Part shown: piece after piece, positions 1 through 8,250 of the stretch | How positions within the stretch are numbered: the stretch's first letter is position 1 | How the letters are laid out: each line of letters opens with the position of its first letter | Source: Donghicola mangrovi | Lineage (GTDB): Bacteria > Pseudomonadota > Alphaproteobacteria > Rhodobacterales > Rhodobacteraceae | Direction: 5' to 3' | DNA: 64,000 bases | Assembly (NCBI RefSeq): GCF_013377535.1 | Contig: NZ_JABCJE010000001.1 | Coordinates: 682,001 to 746,000 of the forward strand | The notes under the pieces: generated by a model | Databases searched by the model: none | What the model saw: the letters and a program-made list of their open reading frames with translations, nothing else | Told to the model about the DNA's origin: nothing | Translations under genes and position numbers: made by a program

Positions 1-717
<717 letters not shown>

Positions 718-791
718 CCGGTCCTCGGCGGGAACCCGCACGGGCCGCCCCCGAGAAAACAGCGATTTACCGCCATTTTGAGCGGCACAGG

Positions 792-822
792 ACCCCGGTG
801 GAAACTTCCTCCGGGGTTTTTT
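792..822 (+). terminator. Rho-independent terminator after ahcY
   Basis: A stem ACCCCGG (792-798) pairs with CCGGGGT (811-817), partly extended inward, and is followed by a T run to 822. It lies 75 bases past the ahcY stop and before the next gene's ribosome binding site. Confidence 0.8.
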
Positions 823-864
823 GGTTGTCCGGTCACACCATGCATATGGAGAAGGAGTTAGATT

Positions 865-1428
865 ATGACCTTTAAAGCAATGATGATGACCGCCGCTGCA
901 ACCGCCCTGATGACCGGTGCTGCAATTGCCGAAACCGCCTCGACCGAGATGAAGTCGCAGACCGAAATCGACGGTCAGGTGATGATGGAGCAGCCTGCTG
1001 ACCAGAACACCGCGATCGGCACCACCACCGATATGGGCGTTCAGGCCGATGCTACCCCCATGACCCCGATGGGTTCGGACACCGAGATGGCGCTGGCCCA
1101 GAAAACTGTCGGCGACGTCATCGGCATGGAGGTCGAGTCGATCAACGGTGATGATGTCGGCGAGATCGACTATGTGATCGCTGGCGATACCGGTGTAGAG
1201 GCCGTGATTGGTATCGGTGGTTTCCTGGGTCTGGGTGAGTACACCGTTGCTCTGCCCCTGAGCGATTTCACCGTGACCGAGGACGAGAAGCTGGTTCTGG
1301 CAAGCGACGCCGAAGCCCTGAAACAGCTGCCCCAGATTGACGAGAGCGGACTGGAAAGCCTGCCCGACGATATGGTGATTGCGGACGCTATGGTCGGCAC
1401 CCAGACCATCACCCCCGATAATTCGTAA
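865..1428 (+). CDS. Secreted PRC-barrel domain protein
   Basis: This is a 187-residue protein with an N-terminal signal peptide (about residues 1-22, ending TGAAIAETA), a low-complexity acidic/Thr/Met-rich linker, and a PRC-barrel-like domain at about residues 75-150 (VGDVIGMEVESINGDDVGEIDYVI followed in the sequence by a short beta-rich repeat). PRC-barrels are small beta domains found in photosynthetic reaction-centre H subunits, RimM and many alphaproteobacterial stress or envelope proteins. The start is supported by GGAGAAGGAG at 847-856. It probably sits in the periplasm as a single-gene unit between terminators. Its exact role is unknown. Confidence 0.75.
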   Translation: MTFKAMMMTAAATALMTGAAIAETASTEMKSQTEIDGQVMMEQPADQNTAIGTTTDMGVQADATPMTPMGSDTEMALAQKTVGDVIGMEVESINGDDVGEIDYVIAGDTGVEAVIGIGGFLGLGEYTVALPLSDFTVTEDEKLVLASDAEALKQLPQIDESGLESLPDDMVIADAMVGTQTITPDNS

Positions 1429-1447
1429 TCTCCGCTTTGCGGAAAGC

Positions 1448-1473
1448 AGGGGCGTGCCATCCGGTGCGCCCCT
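1448..1473 (+). terminator. Hairpin terminator candidate after the PRC-barrel gene
   Basis: AGGGGCG (1448-1454) pairs with CGCCCCT (1467-1473), 20 bases after the stop. The T tract is short (CTTCGT), so termination would be weak or factor-assisted. Confidence 0.5.
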
Positions 1474-1593
1474 CTTCGTATGGTTAACCCTACGTTTACC
1501 CTTTTTTTCTTGTCGGAAAGGCAATCACGCTCTTACGGTTCCCGTGCAACCATGAAGCGAAGGCGTTCTGTTCGCCTGACGGGGAGAGTGAGA

Positions 1594-1935
1594 ATGGGAA
1601 AGCGTGACGATTTGATTGCCAAGTATGCCGATGACCTAAAGGCCAAATGCGGCATGGAGCCGGATATGGACCTGCTGACCAAGGTCACCATCGGGTGCGG
1701 CCCTTCGATTTACAATGCAGATGCATCGACCGTTGCCGCCAGCCAAGAGGCAGAGCTGGAGACGGTCAAAAAGAACTTCCTGATCAAGAAACTGGGCCTG
1801 TCTGACGGCCCCGAGCTGATGGATGCGATCCAGTCGGCGGTAGAGACCTATGGCCGCTCCGAGCGCAACAAATACCGCGCGGTCATGTATTACCTACTTG
1901 TCAAACATTTCGGAAAAGAAGCGATTTACGGCTGA
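1594..1935 (+). CDS. DUF2853 family small cytoplasmic protein
   Basis: This 113-residue protein starts MGKRDDLIAKYADDLK. I chose the ATG at 1594 over the upstream in-frame 1480 start because GGGGAGAG lies at 1581-1588 and because the 38 extra residues look non-coding. The sequence matches the DUF2853 pattern: an N-terminal helix, DMDLLTKVTIGCGPSIYNADASTV, and a C-terminal NKYRAVMYYLLVKHFGK segment. Members are small helical proteins of unknown function, common in Rhodobacterales. It appears monocistronic, with a hairpin after it. Confidence 0.75.
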   Translation: MGKRDDLIAKYADDLKAKCGMEPDMDLLTKVTIGCGPSIYNADASTVAASQEAELETVKKNFLIKKLGLSDGPELMDAIQSAVETYGRSERNKYRAVMYYLLVKHFGKEAIYG

Positions 1936-1957
1936 TTTCTCAGGGCTTTAAACTCTT

Positions 1958-1987
1958 GGAGCGGGCCAATTCGGGGGCCGCTCCTTG
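1958..1987 (+). terminator. Hairpin terminator candidate after the DUF2853 gene
   Basis: GGAGCGGGCC (1958-1967) pairs with GGCCGCTCC (1976-1984) with one bulged G, and TTG follows. It lies immediately before the next gene's start at 2000. Confidence 0.5.
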
Positions 1988-1999
1988 CCGTTTGGTCCA

Positions 2000-2659
2000 A
2001 TGAATTTCCGCAAGAACCCTTATCTCACCGCGTGTCTGGCTTCGCCGTTATTCTTCCTGCTCGGTTGGGGGCTCGCTCTGTGGTCTGGGCATCGCGGTGA
2101 TCCTGCTTTGGCGGCCGCAGGAATATTGGCCTTTTTGATGTGTCTGGCGATGTCGCGGGGCGCAGACTGGAGCATTGATCTGCCCAAGGGTTTCTCGATC
2201 CACAGGGTGATTTATGGCGCCGGAAAAGGCGTCTGGCTCGCGGCTTTTCTGTGTGTTTTCGATCTGCTTGATGGAATGGCGCGTCCTGAGCTCACAGTAA
2301 AATGGCTCTTCGTATTTGTTGTTTTCGGAACGATCCAAGGCGTGTTCGCGCGCCCTGCGACACCAGAGGTGGCCGCGTTGTACGAGGGGCCGAACGCGCT
2401 TGACCCCTCAAAAGGGTGGCGGCGGGTTTGGGCGATGGCTTATCCGGTTCTTGCTCCGGCGTTTTGTGTTTTTATTCTGATGACGAATAACGACGTGCTA
2501 TTAACGGCCATCATGATCGTTGTGCCGATTAGCTGGTTGCCAACGTTCAAGGAAAGACGCGACCAGCCTCAGAAACACAGTGCCGAGTGGTACGCGAAGT
2601 ATGGCCTGACGTTAATGGCCGGGCTGCTTATGGGGTGGATGTTCGGATTGGATCTGTAA
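2000..2659 (+). CDS. Hypothetical multi-pass membrane protein
   Basis: This 219-residue protein begins at the ATG at 2000 (MNFRKNPYLTACLASP). The frame can be read five codons further upstream only from a TTG. Four to six hydrophobic segments are visible, around residues 12-28, 38-50, 75-90, 100-115, 145-180 and the C-terminus (LMAGLLMGWMFGLDL). I do not recognise a family. Short soluble loops contain no obvious catalytic motif. The gene is slightly lower in GC than its neighbours and has no overlapping partner, so context gives no hint of function. Confidence 0.6.
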   Translation: MNFRKNPYLTACLASPLFFLLGWGLALWSGHRGDPALAAAGILAFLMCLAMSRGADWSIDLPKGFSIHRVIYGAGKGVWLAAFLCVFDLLDGMARPELTVKWLFVFVVFGTIQGVFARPATPEVAALYEGPNALDPSKGWRRVWAMAYPVLAPAFCVFILMTNNDVLLTAIMIVVPISWLPTFKERRDQPQKHSAEWYAKYGLTLMAGLLMGWMFGLDL

Positions 2660-2776
2660 TCGACTAAAATGCCCCGTTCTATTCATTTGCGATGGGGGCA
2701 GCGTACGGTCTATTCATATCTCAACAGGGCTAGAATGGCCGAACCGATCCATCGCGTGTGTGGGAGCATGTGGGGA

Positions 2777-2807
2777 AAGGGGTTCGGCCACAGGCTGGCC
2801 GGACCCC
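2777..2807 (-). terminator. Terminator hairpin after the DUF1761 gene
   Basis: Twelve-base arms, GGGGTTCGGCCA (2779-2790) and TGGCCGGACCCC (2796-2807), pair with one G-T wobble around a CAGGC loop. On the minus strand the hairpin is followed by CTTTCCCC. It lies 9 bases past the minus-strand stop at 2816. Confidence 0.65.
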
Positions 2808-2815
2808 GCTTCGAA

Positions 2816-3211
2816 TTAGAACAGGGTCAGAATTGCGCCGATCAGGGCAGATCCAATCACTGCATAGCCGCCGTCAATGATGGTCAGCTTGAACGGGCGC
2901 ATCGCATAGGCGTTGTTGATCATGATCCACGGGGCGATGAAAAACAGCCCGATGCCAAGGCCTGACACCAGCCCCGCGCCAACGGTCGTCACGCCAGAGG
3001 ACGCAAAGATGTGGCGCATCATGCCCGCGACCAGCAGCATCGCCAGCGCCGACAGGGCAAAGGGCATCATGCTGCCGTTCCCCTTGGGTTTACCGTTTTC
3101 ATCCATGGGAAAGCCGACAGCAGCCAGCCAGTGCTTGGACAGTGTCATGTAATAAACGGCGCCAAACACCCAGGCGGCGGCCGCAGCAATAAGAACAGAT
3201 AAAATGCCCAT
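2816..3211 (-). CDS. DUF1761 family small membrane protein
   Basis: This is a 131-residue inner-membrane protein with about four transmembrane segments: residues 3-22, 50-66, 77-95 and 110-130. The pattern WVFGAVYYMTLSKHWLAAVG near the N-terminus, a loop ENGKPKGNGS and an Ala/Gly-rich third segment fit the DUF1761 family, whose function is unknown. The start codon is preceded on the minus strand by AGGAGACCCGAT. It is transcribed in the same direction as the downstream EVE gene but is separated from it by 27 bases. Confidence 0.7.
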   Translation of the reverse strand: MGILSVLIAAAAAWVFGAVYYMTLSKHWLAAVGFPMDENGKPKGNGSMMPFALSALAMLLVAGMMRHIFASSGVTTVGAGLVSGLGIGLFFIAPWIMINNAYAMRPFKLTIIDGGYAVIGSALIGAILTLF

Positions 3212-3238
3212 ATCGGGTCTCCTGATCGCGTGATGCGG

Positions 3239-3661
3239 TCAGGCTACCTCGAATCCCCCCAAGGCACAGAGGATTTTCCATTCGTCGTCGGTGACGGGCT
3301 GCACCGACAGGCGGGACTGTTTCACCAGCGCCATTTTCGCCAGACGCTCGTCCGCTTTGACCTGATCCAAGGTGACAGGGCGGGCCAAGGGGCCAACGGC
3401 CTTGATATTCACGCAGTCCCAGCGTGGATCATCGGTGGTGCTGTCGGGATGGCTCTCGGTGATCACCTCGACCACCCCGACAATCGCTTTGTCCTTTTGC
3501 GAGTGGTAGAAGAACCCGAGGTCCCCTACCTTCATCTCGCGCATGAAGTTCCGCGCTTGGTAGTTGCGCACGCCGTTCCACTCCTCGCCCGCGTCCCCTT
3601 TGGCGACCTGCATGGCCCAGGACCAGGCGTCAGGCTCGGATTTGAACAGCCAGTAGCGCAT
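3239..3661 (-). CDS. EVE domain protein (thymocyte nuclear protein 1-like)
   Basis: The 140-residue protein starts MRYWLFKSEPDAWSW, the typical EVE-domain beginning. The start at 3661 overlaps the yciI stop by one base (TGATG), which rules out the seven-codon-longer start. Conserved stretches WNGVRNYQARNFMREMKVGDLGFFYHS and the later VDVKAVGPL-like strand form the PUA-related fold. EVE domains bind modified bases in DNA or RNA (known for the family). The cellular substrate here is unknown. It is the last gene of a tsaD-gpsA-yciI-EVE operon, a common alphaproteobacterial arrangement. Confidence 0.88.
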   Translation of the reverse strand: MRYWLFKSEPDAWSWAMQVAKGDAGEEWNGVRNYQARNFMREMKVGDLGFFYHSQKDKAIVGVVEVITESHPDSTTDDPRWDCVNIKAVGPLARPVTLDQVKADERLAKMALVKQSRLSVQPVTDDEWKILCALGGFEVA

Positions 3662-3933
3662 CAGCCGATGACCTTTTTCCACGCGATGATTTCGACGGAC
3701 TCGAACAGATCAGCAGCTTTGTAGGGGTCGCCTGCGGCCCAAGCCTGCGCTGCGTCCATGTCCTCGACGTCCAGAATGACCAGCGATCCGCACATCTCGC
3801 CTGCGGCATCCAGCAGAGGGCCGGCTTGGGCGACGACGCCGGTGTCTTTGATGTAGGCAAGGTGCGCGTCGCGGTTGGCTTTGCGAACCTCGAGGGCGTC
3901 GGCTTTGTCACGGGCGGTCAGGGCAAACAGCAT
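3661..3933 (-). CDS. YciI-like protein
   Basis: The 90-residue protein starts [27 protein letters not shown]. It matches YciI/YCII-related proteins of the dimeric alpha-beta ferredoxin-like fold, with the conserved His (R-x-x-HLAYI) and an Asp-rich C-terminal half (VILDVEDMDAAQAW). YCII members are related to muconolactone isomerase-like folds, and most have no proven reaction. The gene overlaps gpsA upstream and the EVE gene downstream by one base each, so all three are translationally coupled. Confidence 0.85.
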   Translation of the reverse strand: MLFALTARDKADALEVRKANRDAHLAYIKDTGVVAQAGPLLDAAGEMCGSLVILDVEDMDAAQAWAAGDPYKAADLFESVEIIAWKKVIG

Positions 3934-4889
3934 CAGATTTCCTCTTTCAATGGGCGGGACAGCAGCTTTTGCATGCCCTGCGATACATCTAGACGGCCTT
4001 CGACCAGCGCCGCAACCACCGAGGTGATCGGCATGTCGATGCCTTTGTCATTGGCCAGACGTGCCAAGGCGCGGGCGGTCGCGGCGCCTTCGACGGTGAT
4101 GGTCGGGTCATAGTCCGCACCCTGCCCCAGCGCGAAGCCATAGGCATAGTTGCGGCTGGTCGGCGAGGTGCAGGTCAGCGTCAGATCGCCAAGCCCGCAC
4201 AGACCCATCAGCGTTTCGGGAACCGCGCCAAGAGGGCTGGCGATCCGCATCATTTCGGTGAATCCGCGGGTGATCAGGGCTGCGCGGGCAGATTCCCCAA
4301 GGCCCGCACCCATCACAGCCCCCGCCGCGATGGCGATAACATTTTTCAGCGCGCCCCCCAGTTCCGCGCCGACAGGGTCAGTGCTGCGATAGAGGCGGAT
4401 GGTTGGCGTGGTCAGCGTTTCCTGCAGTTCTTCGCCAAGGATCGGGTTCTTGCATGCCAGCGTCAGCGCGGTCGGCAGCCCCCGTGCGATATCCACGGCA
4501 AAGCTGGGGCCGGTCAGAATGGCAGGAGACCGCGTGACTTCGGCTAGAATGGCGGTCGGGCCGCGCAGGCTGGTCAGGTCGACGCCTTTGGAACACGCGA
4601 CCAGAGCTTTGCCCCGCAGAAGGTCCGCATTCTCGGCGACAAAGGCGGCGGTGGACTGCATCGGGACGGCCATGAGGATCGTGTCGGCGGCGCAGGCGGC
4701 GGCCAGATCGCTGGTGACGGTCAGGCCATCGGGCAGGTGAATGCCCTTGAGCCGCGTGGCGTTTTCGCGGGTTTCTTGCATGGCGGCGGCGGCCTCGGCA
4801 TCGCGGGCCCACAGGGTAACACCGCGCTCGGCCAGAGTAATCGCCAAGGCGGTGCCGAACGCCCCTGCCCCCAGAACCGAAACGCTCAT
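3933..4889 (-). CDS. gpsA: Glycerol-3-phosphate dehydrogenase [NAD(P)+]
   Basis: The 318-residue cytoplasmic enzyme reduces dihydroxyacetone phosphate to sn-glycerol-3-phosphate, the backbone for phospholipids. The start at 4889 ([16 protein letters not shown]) carries the NAD-binding GxGxxG motif and forms an ATGA overlap with tsaD; the 51-residue longer frame runs back into tsaD and is not used. Other family marks are ALVACSKG near residue 105, [16 protein letters not shown], the catalytic-lysine region [11 protein letters not shown], and [20 protein letters not shown]. Length is normal for GpsA. Confidence 0.95.
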   Translation of the reverse strand: MSVSVLGAGAFGTALAITLAERGVTLWARDAEAAAAMQETRENATRLKGIHLPDGLTVTSDLAAACAADTILMAVPMQSTAAFVAENADLLRGKALVACSKGVDLTSLRGPTAILAEVTRSPAILTGPSFAVDIARGLPTALTLACKNPILGEELQETLTTPTIRLYRSTDPVGAELGGALKNVIAIAAGAVMGAGLGESARAALITRGFTEMMRIASPLGAVPETLMGLCGLGDLTLTCTSPTSRNYAYGFALGQGADYDPTITVEGAATARALARLANDKGIDMPITSVVAALVEGRLDVSQGMQKLLSRPLKEEI

Positions 4890-5974
4890 GCTTTGGCTCC
4901 CTTTTTGCCGCTGCCGATCATGGGCGCGGATTTCTTGTCCAAAGGCCAGCGCGGGCGGGCTTGCAGGGTCATGTCGTCGGTCTCGCCCAAAGCGAACCGT
5001 TCCAAGCCCGCATAGGCGATCATCGCGCCGTTGTCGGTGCACAGTTTCAGCGGTGGCGCGGTGAAGCCTGCGCCTGCCTCTTCGGCGACCGTGGTCAGCG
5101 CCGCTCGGATGGCTTGGTTCGCGGCGACCCCGCCTGCGACGGCGATCATGGGCTGGCTGGGGTTCAGCTCCATGTAGACCCGCAGAGCGCGGCGGGTTTT
5201 CTCGGCCAGAACGGCGGTGACGGCCTCTTGGAAGCCAGCGCAGAGATCGGCTTGGTCTTGGGCGGTCAGGGTGTTGTCGGTCATCACCTCGTCCCGCGCG
5301 CGCAGGACTGCGGTTTTCAGACCCGAATAAGACATGTCGCAGCCCTCGCGGTCCAAGAGCGGACGGGGGAAGCGGAACCGTTTCGGATCGCCATCACGCG
5401 CCCGTGCCTCGACCGAGGGGCCACCGGGTTGGGGCAGCGCCAGCAGGCGGGCGACTTTGTCAAAGGCCTCGCCGGGGGCGTCGTCGATGGTGCCGCCAAC
5501 GCGGATAAATTCGTCCGGCCCGCGTACGATCAGGAATTGGCAGTGCCCGCCCGAGACCAGCAGCATCATATAGGGATAAGTCAGCCCATCGGTCAAACGC
5601 GGGGTCAACGCGTGGCCCGCCAGATGGTTCACCCCGACCAAGGGCTTGCCCAAAGCGGCCGCGATCCCCTTGGCGCACATGACGCCGGACAGCACGCCGC
5701 CGATCAAGCCGGGGCCCGCAGTGACGGCGATTGCGTCAACCTCGGACAGGGAGACCATTGCCTCGGACAGGGCCTGTTTGACGGCCAGATCGACCTTTTC
5801 GGCATGGGCGCGGGCGGCAATCTCGGGAACGACGCCGCCAAAGGCCGCGTGCAGTTCCGCCTGCCCCATCACGATGTTGGACAACACGCGCGCATTCCCC
5901 GCCGTGCCGCGCACGATGGCGGCGCCGGTATCGTCACAGCTGCTCTCGATTCCAAGGATCGTCAGGTCGGACAT
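4886..5974 (-). CDS. tsaD: tRNA threonylcarbamoyladenosine modification protein TsaD
   Basis: The 362-residue protein starts [21 protein letters not shown]. TsaD (formerly Gcp) transfers the threonylcarbamoyl group to A37 of ANN-decoding tRNAs together with TsaB and TsaE. The ASKHA-fold marks are GIESSCDDT, the metal-binding HxxxH (HLAGH in [12 protein letters not shown]), LLVSGGHCQ and the C-terminal [12 protein letters not shown]. The gene is the first of a minus-strand operon with gpsA, and it is divergent from hemD, with 73 bases between start codons. Confidence 0.96.
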   Translation of the reverse strand: MSDLTILGIESSCDDTGAAIVRGTAGNARVLSNIVMGQAELHAAFGGVVPEIAARAHAEKVDLAVKQALSEAMVSLSEVDAIAVTAGPGLIGGVLSGVMCAKGIAAALGKPLVGVNHLAGHALTPRLTDGLTYPYMMLLVSGGHCQFLIVRGPDEFIRVGGTIDDAPGEAFDKVARLLALPQPGGPSVEARARDGDPKRFRFPRPLLDREGCDMSYSGLKTAVLRARDEVMTDNTLTAQDQADLCAGFQEAVTAVLAEKTRRALRVYMELNPSQPMIAVAGGVAANQAIRAALTTVAEEAGAGFTAPPLKLCTDNGAMIAYAGLERFALGETDDMTLQARPRWPLDKKSAPMIGSGKKGAKA

Positions 5975-6047
5975 CTGTCTCTTTCATTGCAGGGCCGTTT
6001 GTCACGGGGTAGCACTGGGGCAAAGACCTTACAATGCCACGAGCCTC

Positions 6048-6788
6048 ATGGACCGTCCCGTAGCCAAGATCCTGATCACGCGCCCACGCGAAGGGTCCGA
6101 ACGTTTCGCACTGGAGTTGGCGCAGGCTATGCCCTGCCCGATGCCAGTGCTGATCTCTCCGGTGATGGAAATTGCGCCTCTGCCCGACCTGCTGCCGCTG
6201 GACCATGTAAAGGGATTGATCGTGACCTCGCAGAACGGGGTCGATGTGCTGGTGCAGAAAACCGATCGCCGCGATCTGCCTGTCTATGCAGTTGGGGCCC
6301 GCACCACCGCCACCGCCAAAGAGGCCGGCTTCAAGGCCCGCCAGATGGGCGAGGACGCCGAAGAACTGGTCGAGGCGATCCTGCGGCTGGGGCCCAAAAC
6401 GCCGCTCTTGCACCTGCGGGGCGAGGTTGCCCGCGGGGATGTCGCACAGCGGTTATCGACTCATGGCATCCTGACACGGGAAAAAGTGGTTTATGCCCAA
6501 ACGCCGTGCAACCTGACTCCAGAGGCAATTTCGCTGCTCGAGGGAACTTCGCCGGTGGTGTTGCCGTTGTTTTCTGCGCGTAGTGCCAGACTGTTAGCGC
6601 AACAAGTCAGCGGTGGGGCCCCGCGTTATGTTGTCGCGATGAGTTGGGCTGTCGCATCGGAATTGCCTCATGGATGGGCAAAAACCATTATTATTGCGTC
6701 AAGGCCGGATAGTCCTGCTATGGCAGACGGGGTTGCTAGCCTATTTGACGGGGACGGATTTATTGTGACCCCTGAAATTAGGGGATAA
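6048..6788 (+). CDS. hemD: Uroporphyrinogen-III synthase
   Basis: The 246-residue protein starts MDRPVAKILITRPREGSERFA. HemD cyclises and rearranges hydroxymethylbilane to uroporphyrinogen III, in haem, sirohaem and cobalamin synthesis. The N-terminal ITRPREG motif and the duplicated alpha/beta domain structure (LIVTSQNGVDVL, YAVGARTTATAKEAG, LHLRGEVARGD, VVLPLFSARSARLL) are typical of this poorly conserved family. The start at 6048 is chosen because longer frames run into the divergent tsaD. hemC is not next to it here. The mic60-like gene starts 58 bases downstream. Confidence 0.9.
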   Translation: MDRPVAKILITRPREGSERFALELAQAMPCPMPVLISPVMEIAPLPDLLPLDHVKGLIVTSQNGVDVLVQKTDRRDLPVYAVGARTTATAKEAGFKARQMGEDAEELVEAILRLGPKTPLLHLRGEVARGDVAQRLSTHGILTREKVVYAQTPCNLTPEAISLLEGTSPVVLPLFSARSARLLAQQVSGGAPRYVVAMSWAVASELPHGWAKTIIIASRPDSPAMADGVASLFDGDGFIVTPEIRG

Positions 6789-6845
6789 GTTGCGGCGACG
6801 ATATGGCGCCAAAGTCATTATATTTTAAGGGGGGTTGATACGACC

Positions 6846-8240
6846 ATGGACAATAAACCAGCCAAGCCGGAAGAGACGCCTGAGGCGTTGACCGAAACCG
6901 GAGAAACCGGCGCAGTGGTAGAGTCCGAAGGGTCGGAAGAGACGACCCCCGAAGCGGAAGTCGTGAAAGCCGACGAGACTTCGGTCGAAGACACCGCTGA
7001 AAAAGCGGATGACACCGAGGCCGATCCGGTAACCACTTCCGAAGCCGAAGCCGAAGCCGAAGCCGAAGCCGAAGCCGAAGCCGAAGCCGAAGCCGAAGCC
7101 GAAGCCGAAGCCGAAAAGACTGAGGACGGGATCGAAGACGCCGTTATCGTCGAGACCGAAGAAGTCATCGAAGAAGTCGACGAGGAAGCTCCTGCTGCCG
7201 CGCCTGCCCCTGAAAAAGAGGTGGTCCGCGAGACTGTGGTCGAGCGCAAGGGCGGCTTCTTTCCGATGCTGCTTGGGGGTGTTGCCGCCGCAGCGATTGG
7301 TTTTGGCGTGACCACCTATATGTATCAGGTCGGGCCCTTCGCCGCTGGCGCTGCTGCGAACGACTTCGATACCCTGCTTCAGGACGAAATCGCTAAGCGC
7401 ACCGCCTCCGAGCAGGCCATGACCGCCCGCATCGAAGAACTGGCCCAAGCCGTTCCCGCGCTGCCCGCCGAGGTTGAGGGTCTGGGGGATCGCCTGACCG
7501 GTATTGAGGGCACTCTGGGTTCGCTCGACAGCCGCCTGTCGGCTGCCACCGAAACCTTGACCGCGCTCGAAACCCGCCTGAACGACATGGAGCAGCGCCC
7601 CGTCGAGATCGCCAGCGAAACCGCTGTCGCGAACTTCGAGGCCGAAGTGAATCGCCTGCGGGACGAGGTCGCCACCCAGCGCTCCGAAATCGAGACCATG
7701 GCCAAGGAAGCCGTCGAGGCCGAAGCTGCTGCTGAGGAAACCTCGCGTCAGGCTCTGGCCCGCGCGGCGCTGACCCGTGTGCAGTCGGCACTTGATGCTG
7801 GCACCACCTTTGAACCGGCTCTGGCGGATCTGCGCGCGAACACTGATGCGGACATCGCGGCCACCCTGGCAGATGCGTCGATCAATGGTGTCCCCAGCCT
7901 GACCCAGCTGATCGAGACCTATCCCGACTACGCCCGCGAGGCGCTAAAGGACTCGCGCGCTGAAAACGCCGATGGCGGTGCAGCGGATCGCGTTGGGGCC
8001 TTCCTGTTGAACCAGCTTGGTGCCCGCTCGCTGGAGCCCAAAGAAGGTGACACCAGTGACGCCGTCCTGAGCCGTGCCGAAAGCGCGCTCAAGGATGGTC
8101 GCCTGACCGATGCCCTGGCAGAGCTGGACGCCCTGCCCGACGCGGCCAAGCCCGCTATGGCCCCGTGGATCGAACTGGCGCGCCAGCGTCAGGATGCTCT
8201 TGCAGCGGCCGAGTCGCTTGCACAAACCCTGAATAACTGA
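6846..8240 (+). CDS. Mitofilin/Mic60-like inner-membrane protein (COG4223)
   Basis: The 464-residue protein has an acidic, disordered N-terminus (residues 1-135) with an uninterrupted Glu-Ala run at 66-90. One transmembrane segment follows at about 137-157 (MLLGGVAAAAIGFGVTTYMY), then a long coiled coil (about 175-320), then an all-helical C-terminal domain resembling the mitofilin signature region. Alphaproteobacterial homologues of mitochondrial Mic60 lie in haem-synthesis clusters and shape intracytoplasmic membranes or contact sites (known for the family). The location between hemD and hemY supports the call. The repeat tract in its coding sequence is described separately. Confidence 0.82.
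   Translation: MDNKPAKPEETPEALTETGETGAVVESEGSEETTPEAEVVKADETSVEDTAEKADDTEADPVTTSEAEAEAEAEAEAEAEAEAEAEAEAEKTEDGIEDAVIVETEEVIEEVDEEAPAAAPAPEKEVVRETVVERKGGFFPMLLGGVAAAAIGFGVTTYMYQVGPFAAGAAANDFDTLLQDEIAKRTASEQAMTARIEELAQAVPALPAEVEGLGDRLTGIEGTLGSLDSRLSAATETLTALETRLNDMEQRPVEIASETAVANFEAEVNRLRDEVATQRSEIETMAKEAVEAEAAAEETSRQALARAALTRVQSALDAGTTFEPALADLRANTDADIAATLADASINGVPSLTQLIETYPDYAREALKDSRAENADGGAADRVGAFLLNQLGARSLEPKEGDTSDAVLSRAESALKDGRLTDALAELDALPDAAKPAMAPWIELARQRQDALAAAESLAQTLNN
7041..7112 (+). repeat. Hexanucleotide tandem repeat, 12 x GAAGCC
   Basis: Twelve perfect GAAGCC units are followed by a partial GAA. In the mic60-like frame they encode alternating Glu-Ala, residues 66-90. Unit gain or loss would change length by two residues without a frameshift. 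Confidence 0.97.
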
Positions 8241-8250
8241 GGCTCGCCCA

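Noticed and set aside
4961-6583. 540-residue plus-strand frame opposite tsaD
   Set aside because: It is a shadow of tsaD and part of hemD in another frame; no domain is visible.
7041-7112. The GAAGCC tract as a CRISPR or minisatellite array
   Set aside because: There are no spacers; it is a simple in-frame hexanucleotide repeat.
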